Shown in pieces: positions 34,350-39,786 of a stretch of DNA of 39,786 nt. Numbering within the stretch: position 1 is the stretch's first letter; every line of letters begins with the position of its first letter. The position numbers and the translations under genes are program-made. Source of the stretch: an uncultured Flavobacteriaceae bacterium (GTDB lineage: Bacteria; Bacteroidota; Bacteroidia; Flavobacteriales; Flavobacteriaceae); contig CANLCJ010000037.1 of the NCBI GenBank assembly GCA_947489085.1, forward strand, positions 1-39,786, read 5' to 3'. The notes under the pieces are model-generated. The model ran no database searches. It saw only the letters and a list, made by a program, of their open reading frames with translations, and was not told the DNA's origin.

Positions 34350-34685
34350 ATGAGCGAATTAGTAACTTACGAAACCTTTGCCAAGGTAGATTTTAGAGTA
34401 GGAACAATAGTAAAGATTGAAGATTTTCCAGAAGCCCGTAAGCCTGCTTATAAGTTAACTGTAGACTTTGGTAATTTGGGGTATAGAAAAACATCTGCGC
34501 AAATTACGGTAAAGTATAGCAAGGCAGATTTGCTTCACAAACAGGTTGTAGCGGTTGTTAATTTTCCAAAAAAGCAAATTGCCAACTTTATGAGCTCGTG
34601 TTTGGTGTTAGGTGCAGTAGATAAAACAAAGGTCTATTTGTTAGCTCCAGAGCTTAAAATACCCAATGGTACTCGTGTAAATTGA
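34350..34685 (+). CDS. csaA: CsaA-like tRNA-binding protein
   Basis: A 111-residue OB-fold protein. It starts with VTYETFAKVDFRVGTIVKIEDFPEARKPAYKLTVDFG, the CsaA/tRNA-binding-domain pattern. Then come SAQIT (about 50), VVAVVNFPKKQIANFMSSCLVLGA and the end LLAPELKIPNGTRVN. CsaA forms a dimer; in Bacillus it was proposed as a secretion chaperone and shown to bind tRNA, so the role is open. Length matches the family. Single gene. Confidence 0.93.
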   Translation: MSELVTYETFAKVDFRVGTIVKIEDFPEARKPAYKLTVDFGNLGYRKTSAQITVKYSKADLLHKQVVAVVNFPKKQIANFMSSCLVLGAVDKTKVYLLAPELKIPNGTRVN

Positions 34686-34801
34686 GTATTTACAAACTGC
34701 TTTTACTTTTAGGTTTTAGTACAAAATACTTTTACAGAGCAGATTTAAATAAAGATTTATGTTCCTTAAAATTCCAATTATTCGGCAATTGCTAACTCTA
34801 T

Positions 34802-34833
34802 AAAAACACGTAAAGTGTTTTTACGAATTCGTA
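34802..34833. repeat. two adjoining palindromes upstream of the sugar cluster
   Basis: AAAAACAC-GTAAA-GTGTTTTT (34802-34822) is followed at once by the 12-base perfect palindrome TACGAATTCGTA (34822-34833). The first could end the csaA transcript. The second has the look of a dimeric-repressor site. It lies about 140 bases before the first gene of the sugar cluster. Confidence 0.5.
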
Positions 34834-34916
34834 ATGAGTATCCTTCAATTTGTGACTTTGTGAATACGCTAAAGAATAGTCCGTTTTTGTTTGTTTTTAA
34901 GTTTTTAAAGCTATAA

Positions 34917-34937
34917 TTTATTCAAAAATTGAATAAA
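34917..34937 (+). promoter_or_regulatory. inverted repeat just before the sugar cluster
   Basis: TTTATTCAA-AAA-TTGAATAAA, 9-bp perfect arms, 34 bases before the start codon at 34972. It could be an operator controlling the operon or a leader hairpin. Confidence 0.45.
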
Positions 34938-34971
34938 AACATCAAAAAACACTAAAAAGCCAAAATTATAT

Positions 34972-37056
34972 ATGAGTAAAACTAAAGCCAATAATCAAGT
35001 TGAAATACGTCTGCTTTCGTTCGATATAGATAATACATTAATGGATTTTCATACCTATAAAAGTAATTTTACTAAAATATGGGGAACCTATCAACCAGAA
35101 CATGTATTATTAACTTATAACACAGGGCGTTTAATAGATGATGTATTGCAACTAATAGAACAAAACGTATTACCAGAGCCAGATTATATTATTTCTGGTG
35201 TAGGAACACATATTTATAATTTTAAAGATAAATGCGTTGTAAAGGAATTTAATGATGTTTTAGACGAGGGTTGGGATTTAGAAAAAGTAGAAGCCATTGT
35301 GCAGAACAGTAACCATCCCATTAGCGAACAGCCTATTCGATTCCAGCATGCCTACAAACGCAGTTATTTTTTCCACGATGCCACTCCAGATTTAATTACA
35401 CAAATAGAGCAGGATTTTAAAAACGAAAAAATGCACGTAAATGTGGTATACTCTGGAGACAAATTCTTAGATGTGTTGCCTCAATTTGCTAATAAAGGAA
35501 ATGCTTTGCAATGGTTACTAGGTACATTGCAGTTGGAAACTAATGCAGTTCTTGTTGCTGGAGACAGTGGTAACGATGCAGCCATGTTCGATTTAAAAGA
35601 TGTTAGAGGCATAGTAGTATCTAATGCACACGAAGAGCTTTACCAATACACAAAATACAAGCAATTGTACCATGCAGAGAAAACACAAGGCGATGGTATT
35701 ATAGAAGGGTTAGTGTATTACAATTTGTTGCCAGAAGAAGCTATTGTTGCCAGTAGTGTAGACCATACAGAGGATTTTTACATAAAAAAAACATTAGATA
35801 CTATTGCATTAGAAGATGGAGATGAAAAAATAGCACTTATTAAAGAAGGCTACGATAAAGCAGTAGAAGCATTAAAAAAGAACATTACACCTTTAGGCTT
35901 TTCGGCCTGTTCCATAAAAGATAATGTAGCTCACGGCACAGACGAAAACTATTATAGTGTGTGGGCAAGAGATGGCGCCATAACTGTTATAGGGTCTCTA
36001 CCTTTAATTCACGATAAAGAGATACATGAATGCCAACGCCAAACACTTTTAACTTTATTTGAGCATATTTCCAGAAACGGACAAATTCCATCTAACGTAC
36101 GTATTAAAGATAATGTACCCGATTACTCTGGTGTAGGAGGAATTTGTTCTATAGATAGTGGCATCTGGGTAGTTATTGCATTTTACGAGTATGTTAATGT
36201 AACTAAGGACATCAAATTTTTAAGAGACCACATAGAAAGTATTAAAGAAACCATGCGCTGGTTGGGGGCTCACGACAGTAATAACGATGCCCTACTTGAA
36301 ATACCAGAAGCTGGAGACTGGACCGATTTATTTGGTAGAAGTTACAATATTTTATACGATGAGATACTATGGTACCGCGCCAATGTGTGTTTTGGCCGTA
36401 TGCTGGAAATGTTGGGAGATAATGCCCAAGCAGGCGAGTACATAAGGTGGTCTCAGGTTATAAAAAAGGAAATTGTACAAAACTTTTGGCCTTCAACACA
36501 ACAACAATTGTTTCAATCGGTATCTTTTGCAGAAAAACAGTTCACTTTAGGAGACACATCTTATTTAATAGCGCAAACTACGCCTTTTGATTTTAGTTGG
36601 AGATGTGATACTTTAGGGAACGTACTGGCTTTTTTACATGGTACTATAGATGCCGAAAAAGCACACCAAACTTTTAAATTCATGTTGGGTGTGGGGGTAA
36701 ACGATCCGTTTCCTATAGCAAATGTATATCCTGTGGTAAGCCCTGGCGATCCAGATTGGAGGCCTTATTACACAGTAAATTTATTAAACTTACCCAACCA
36801 CTACCATAACGGTGGCATCTGGCCATTTGTAGGAGGGTTTTGGGTAAAATTTGTAAATAAACTAGGATTTAAAGATGTCGCAATTTCCGAGTTGTACAAA
36901 CTAGCACTAATAAATAAAGAAGGTATAAATCACGAATGGGAATTTACAGAGTGGGCGCACGGTACCACAGGAAAACCCATGGGTAAAGCTTACCAAGCTT
37001 GGTCGGCAGCGCAGTACATTTCTGCATGCCACGACTTAAAATTAATCAATTCGTAA
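34972..37056 (+). CDS. HAD sugar-phosphate phosphatase fused to an (alpha/alpha)6 glycosidase
   Basis: A 694-residue two-domain protein. Residues about 10-250 are a HAD-IIB phosphatase of the sucrose-phosphatase kind: Asp18 and Asp20 (FDIDNTL), TYNTGR (48-53), SGVGTHIY (75-82), Lys175 (ANKGNAL) and GDSGNDAAMFD (197-207). Residues about 290-690 are a glycosidase domain like GH100 invertases and the glycogen-debranching amylo-1,6-glucosidase: YSVWARDGAI (328-337), SIDSGIW with likely acid Asp395, EAGDWTD (446-452), FDFSWRCDTLGN (539-550), YHNGGIWPF (611-619) and HEWEFTEW (654-661, acidic candidates Glu655 and Glu657). No signal peptide. First gene of the operon, 23 bases before the synthase. 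The fused domains suggest making and splitting the same disaccharide; substrate not proven. Confidence 0.87.
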   Translation: MSKTKANNQVEIRLLSFDIDNTLMDFHTYKSNFTKIWGTYQPEHVLLTYNTGRLIDDVLQLIEQNVLPEPDYIISGVGTHIYNFKDKCVVKEFNDVLDEGWDLEKVEAIVQNSNHPISEQPIRFQHAYKRSYFFHDATPDLITQIEQDFKNEKMHVNVVYSGDKFLDVLPQFANKGNALQWLLGTLQLETNAVLVAGDSGNDAAMFDLKDVRGIVVSNAHEELYQYTKYKQLYHAEKTQGDGIIEGLVYYNLLPEEAIVASSVDHTEDFYIKKTLDTIALEDGDEKIALIKEGYDKAVEALKKNITPLGFSACSIKDNVAHGTDENYYSVWARDGAITVIGSLPLIHDKEIHECQRQTLLTLFEHISRNGQIPSNVRIKDNVPDYSGVGGICSIDSGIWVVIAFYEYVNVTKDIKFLRDHIESIKETMRWLGAHDSNNDALLEIPEAGDWTDLFGRSYNILYDEILWYRANVCFGRMLEMLGDNAQAGEYIRWSQVIKKEIVQNFWPSTQQQLFQSVSFAEKQFTLGDTSYLIAQTTPFDFSWRCDTLGNVLAFLHGTIDAEKAHQTFKFMLGVGVNDPFPIANVYPVVSPGDPDWRPYYTVNLLNLPNHYHNGGIWPFVGGFWVKFVNKLGFKDVAISELYKLALINKEGINHEWEFTEWAHGTTGKPMGKAYQAWSAAQYISACHDLKLINS

Positions 37057-37079
37057 CTAAATAAGAAAACTAAAAAATT

Positions 37080-38354
37080 ATGAAATCAATATTGATGATC
37101 TCGTTACATGGCTATGTAGCAGCAAATGCAGAATTAGGAAAACCAGATACGGGCGGACAAGTAGTTTACGTATTGGAGCTAGCAGAACGTTTTAGTAGAC
37201 TTGGTAAAAAAGTAGATTTGGTAACTCGACAGTTCGAAGATCAACCAGAGTATGATGTTGTAGACGATAATTATAGCGTGTGGCGTATACCTTTTGGAGG
37301 TAAGGCATTTATTAGAAAAGAAGATATGCACGACCACCTAAAAAAGTTTGTAACCAACTGTTTGGCAGCCATACAAAAAGAACGCAAAAAATACGATGTC
37401 GTGTATTCGCATTATTGGGATGCAGGCTGGGCAGGACAAAAAATAGCAGAAGAGTTGGGGATATCGCACGTACATACACCTCATTCTTTAGGTTGGTGGA
37501 AACAACACACCATGGGGAGCGACATGGAGGAAAAGGAAATGGAAAAAAACTACCGATTTAAAGAGCGTATACGTAAAGAATATTTTGTTTACCAAATGTG
37601 TAACCATGTTATTGCAACCACTTTACCTCAGGTAGATTTATTAGCGCAGCAGTACGATGTATTGCCTAGAAACTGCACCATGATTCCTCCCGGAATAGAT
37701 GAGAATAGATTTTACCCCGTACCCACTAAAGAAAACGATAAGATAAGAGCAAAATACGATATTCACCCAACAGACATATTGGCTTTGGGGCGTATGGCGC
37801 ACAACAAAGGTTACGATTTACTTTTAAAGGCATTGCCTACTGTTTTCGATTTATGTCCAGAAGCACGACTGGTGGCAGCCATTGGGGGCGATTCTGAGCA
37901 GGACAAAAAAGGAATAAAAGGCCTTGCCAAATTGGCCAACGATTTGGGTATTGCCGATAAAATTAAATGGAAAAACTACATAGCAGACGAGGATTTGGCT
38001 AATGTATACCGCTCGGCAAATATTTTTGCAATGCCTTCGCGATACGAGCCTTTCGGTATGGTGGCTATAGAAGCTATGGCCTGTGGTACGCCAAGTGTAG
38101 TAACTGTACACGGTGGTTTATACGATTTAATAGATTTTGGAAATCAAGCATTATTTGCAGATCCACACCGTCCAGTAGAATTCGGTGCCATGCTGTCTAT
38201 GCCATTGCTCTATCCAAATTTAAGAAACGAACTTTCTGTTGAAGGCGCACGATTTGCCAGACGAAATTTTGGATGGACAGGTATTGCAAAACGCATGTTA
38301 ACCGTGTTTACAAACTCTATAAACCAACGTACAATGGAGTCTATTATTTATTAA
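37080..38354 (+). CDS. GT4 synthase, sucrose-phosphate/mannosylfructose-phosphate synthase type
   Basis: A 424-residue cytosolic retaining glycosyltransferase that should join a nucleotide-activated hexose to fructose-6-phosphate. The N-terminal signature is ISLHGYVAANAELGKPDTGGQVVYVLELAERF (7-38). Other segments are HYWDAGWAGQ (111-120), HVHTPHSLGWWK (130-141), FKERIRKE (160-167) and PPGIDENRFYP (203-213). The donor site is RYEPFGMVAIEAMACGTPSVV (321-341) with the E-x7-E pair Glu323/Glu331. The wording (FEDQPEYD, GG-x2-FI-RKE, HTPHSLG) is, from memory, nearer to Agrobacterium mannosylfructose-phosphate synthase than to plant sucrose-phosphate synthase, so GDP-mannose is as likely a donor as UDP- or ADP-glucose. 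Confidence 0.88.
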   Translation: MKSILMISLHGYVAANAELGKPDTGGQVVYVLELAERFSRLGKKVDLVTRQFEDQPEYDVVDDNYSVWRIPFGGKAFIRKEDMHDHLKKFVTNCLAAIQKERKKYDVVYSHYWDAGWAGQKIAEELGISHVHTPHSLGWWKQHTMGSDMEEKEMEKNYRFKERIRKEYFVYQMCNHVIATTLPQVDLLAQQYDVLPRNCTMIPPGIDENRFYPVPTKENDKIRAKYDIHPTDILALGRMAHNKGYDLLLKALPTVFDLCPEARLVAAIGGDSEQDKKGIKGLAKLANDLGIADKIKWKNYIADEDLANVYRSANIFAMPSRYEPFGMVAIEAMACGTPSVVTVHGGLYDLIDFGNQALFADPHRPVEFGAMLSMPLLYPNLRNELSVEGARFARRNFGWTGIAKRMLTVFTNSINQRTMESIIY

Positions 38355-38366
38355 AACCCTGTTAGT

Positions 38367-39254
38367 ATGTCTAAAATAGTGTGTTATGGCGAAGTGTTAT
38401 GGGATATTTTTCCAGACGGTAACCAAAAAATAGGTGGAGCGCCTTTAAACGTAGCATTACGTTTAAAGGCCTCTCATCATGATATTAATATGGTAAGTGC
38501 CGTAGGAAAAGATGCTTTAGGAACAAAACTTCTGGATTATCTGGATACACAACACATACCAAACTCTCATATACAAGTTAAACCCGCCTATCCAACAGGT
38601 ACGGTTCGCGTTGAGCTCGATGCTAAAAAATCGGCAACCTACAGCATTACCGCACCAAGCGCATGGGATGCTATAGACCTCAAGCCAGAAACTGTAGCTG
38701 CTGTAAAAGCATCTCATGCCTTTGTTTTTGGAAGCTTGGCAGCACGCCACGAACAGTCTAAAACAACCCTGATGGCACTTTTGGAAGTGGCCAACTATAA
38801 AATTCTAGATTTGAATTTAAGACCTCCGCATTATACTTTAAATGTTTTAAAAGCCTTAATGGAAGCGGCAGATTTTATTAAATTTAATGACGATGAATTA
38901 TTTGAGATTTGCGAAGATTTAGGCATCGCCACAAAACACTTGGAAACGGCCATTAAAGCTATTGCTACTTTAACCAGTACCAACACAATATGTGTAACTT
39001 TAGGAGGAGACGGTGCGGTGTTGCTTAAAGAGGGCGTGTTTTATACCAATTCTGGTTATAAAGTTGAGGTTGTAGATACAGTAGGGGCAGGCGATGCATT
39101 TTTAGGTGCTTTAATAAGTGAATTGCTAAAGGAAACACCAGCTCAAGATGCAGTAAACATAGCATGTGCTACAGGCGCACTGGTAGCTGCACAACAAGGT
39201 GCTTCTCCAATAATTACCCGTACAGAGATTGCTGCACTTATTTCTAGGGCTTAA
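38367..39254 (+). CDS. PfkB-family fructokinase
   Basis: A 295-residue cytosolic ribokinase-family sugar kinase. It opens with CYGEVLWDIFPDG and IGGAPLNVALRL (22-33), the substrate-binding Gly-Gly region of fructokinases. It continues with NLRPPHY (150-156), ICVTLGGDGAVL (208-219) and the anion-hole/base motif DTVGAGDAFLGAL (237-249) with Asp243. Length is typical. Fructose to fructose-6-phosphate is the best call given the two genes before it, 12 bases apart: it would return the fructose freed by the glycosidase domain to the substrate pool of the synthase. Last gene of the cluster. Confidence 0.9.
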   Translation: MSKIVCYGEVLWDIFPDGNQKIGGAPLNVALRLKASHHDINMVSAVGKDALGTKLLDYLDTQHIPNSHIQVKPAYPTGTVRVELDAKKSATYSITAPSAWDAIDLKPETVAAVKASHAFVFGSLAARHEQSKTTLMALLEVANYKILDLNLRPPHYTLNVLKALMEAADFIKFNDDELFEICEDLGIATKHLETAIKAIATLTSTNTICVTLGGDGAVLLKEGVFYTNSGYKVEVVDTVGAGDAFLGALISELLKETPAQDAVNIACATGALVAAQQGASPIITRTEIAALISRA

Positions 39255-39290
39255 AATATAATTTTTAGGTTCTTTCAGGTTGAAATAAAA

Positions 39291-39318
39291 CAAAAAAGTC
39301 AAGCTTTATACCTGACTT
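39291..39318 (-). terminator. intrinsic terminator of the right-edge small gene
   Basis: Read on the minus strand: AAGTCA, 10-11 bases, TGACTT and then a T-run (TTTTTTG). The stem overlaps the stop codon region of the minus-strand gene and supports that gene being real. It also stops the sugar cluster transcript only weakly. Confidence 0.65.
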
Positions 39319-39581
39319 CCCTTATATCTTAAATACCCTATTTCTTGATATTTTTCTTCTATCGGTTTCCGCTCAATATCGGAGTTATAAAAATTCAACT
39401 TCCAAAGGTTAAAGTAGTCTAAATCGGAGTACTCTTCATTTTCTTTTAAAGCTTCATATAAGTCGTACGAAAACATCCAATCTTCATTTCCTGAAGACTC
39501 TTGCAGTATTGTAATGACGTACTTTCTTAACTGATCTATTTGGCTCGTAATAAGCACGTTTTCTGGATAAACAAAATCCAT
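39306..39581 (-). CDS. small acidic protein of unknown function, divergent from an XRE gene
   Basis: A 91-residue cytosolic protein starting MDFVYPENVLITSQIDQL. The frame is open 23 codons further upstream, but that part runs through the divergent regulator gene and is probably not translated. The body is helical and acidic, with aromatic-rich pieces: ILQESSGNEDWMFSYDLYEAL (about 29-49), YSDLDYFNLWKLNFYNSD and KYQEIGYLRYKG. I do not recognise the family. It is 12 bases from a divergent XRE-type regulator, and a terminator follows, so a regulator-target or small self-regulated pair is plausible. Confidence 0.55.
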   Translation of the reverse strand: MDFVYPENVLITSQIDQLRKYVITILQESSGNEDWMFSYDLYEALKENEEYSDLDYFNLWKLNFYNSDIERKPIEEKYQEIGYLRYKGSQV

Positions 39582-39593
39582 CAAAACAAACAA

Positions 39594-39737
39594 ATGATCG
39601 ACATTGGTAAGAAGATAGCGGAACTTAGAAAGGAGAAAAACTGGTCTCAAACTGACCTTGCTAAGGCTGTAGACGTTTCTCGTGATATTATTGGTAAATA
39701 TGAACGTGGGGGTATCCCTCCGTCTAACCCATCTTGA
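39594..39737 (+). pseudogene. truncated XRE-family transcriptional regulator
   Basis: A 47-residue open frame starting MIDIGKKIAELRKEKNWSQ, then TDLAKAVDVSRDIIGKYERG. This is a complete, well-formed helix-turn-helix of the Cro/cI (XRE) type. It stops eight residues later (GIPPSNPS, stop), where related regulators carry on into a fifth helix and a dimerisation or effector part. No shift into the other frames restores the family pattern within the remaining 50 bases. It is either a remnant cut by an insertion or deletion whose far side lies outside the window, or a minimal regulator. Confidence 0.6.
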
Positions 39738-39786
39738 CTATTTTTGATTAAGGTTTTAGTTTTGTCACTACAAAAATTTGTAGCTA

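Overview
The window looks like chromosomal DNA of a marine member of the Flavobacteriaceae (Bacteroidota). The DNA is AT-rich. Several promoters fit the Bacteroidetes -33 TTG / -7 TAnnTTTG pattern. There is a PorV/PorQ-type protein of the type IX secretion family, a dual cyclophilin-FKBP immunophilin, a Cys-poor RecQ, NVEALA-like secreted peptides and a Flavo-1-like structured RNA. I see no tRNA, rRNA, CRISPR array, transposase, integrase or phage gene. Most of the window is ordinary core genome with a few accessory pieces.

Layout. 1-1.6 kb: two paralogous Cys-rich secreted peptides with duplicated upstream DNA. 1.7-5.8 kb (minus): a tripartite export operon (HlyD adaptor, MacB/FtsX-like permease, TolC) with no ATPase gene, bracketed by near-identical short inverted repeats. 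6-9.8 kb (minus): monomeric NADP-isocitrate dehydrogenase, ribosomal protein L19 and a TIGR02757 protein. 9.9-12.9 kb: MFS transporter, LolD-like ATPase, GTP cyclohydrolase I and a small membrane protein. 13-15.1 kb (minus): miaA-argE, where miaA has no ATG/GTG/TTG start. 15.4 kb: the Flavo-1-like RNA. 15.6-18.3 kb: a predicted secreted protein, a sterol-desaturase-family enzyme and an RsmB/NOP-type RNA methyltransferase. 18.5-20.7 kb (minus): a PorV2-like barrel coupled to a DUF4105/Lnb-domain protein. 20.9-24.6 kb: pssA, terC, a tubby-like/LURP-one protein and a GH5 lipoprotein. 24.7-27.3 kb (minus): kdsD-tatC-lptB, a cell-envelope group. 27.5-31.3 kb: recQ, the dual immunophilin and a small cytosolic protein. 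31.4-34.3 kb (minus): a second sterol-desaturase-family enzyme, an NAD(P)-binding epimerase-like protein and a thioredoxin-family protein. 34.3 kb: CsaA-like protein. 35-39.3 kb: a three-gene sugar cluster. 39.3-39.8 kb: a small unknown gene divergent from a truncated XRE regulator.

The most notable system is the sugar cluster at 34972-39254. It holds a HAD sugar-phosphate phosphatase fused to an (alpha/alpha)6 glycosidase domain, a GT4 synthase of the sucrose-phosphate/mannosylfructose-phosphate synthase type, and a PfkB fructokinase. Together they look like a self-contained cycle that makes and recycles a non-reducing fructose-containing disaccharide, most likely an osmolyte (sucrose or mannosylfructose). 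Other points for a second look are the start-less miaA, the ATPase-less export operon and its flanking repeats, the peptide pair, the Flavo-1-like RNA and the truncated regulator at the right edge.
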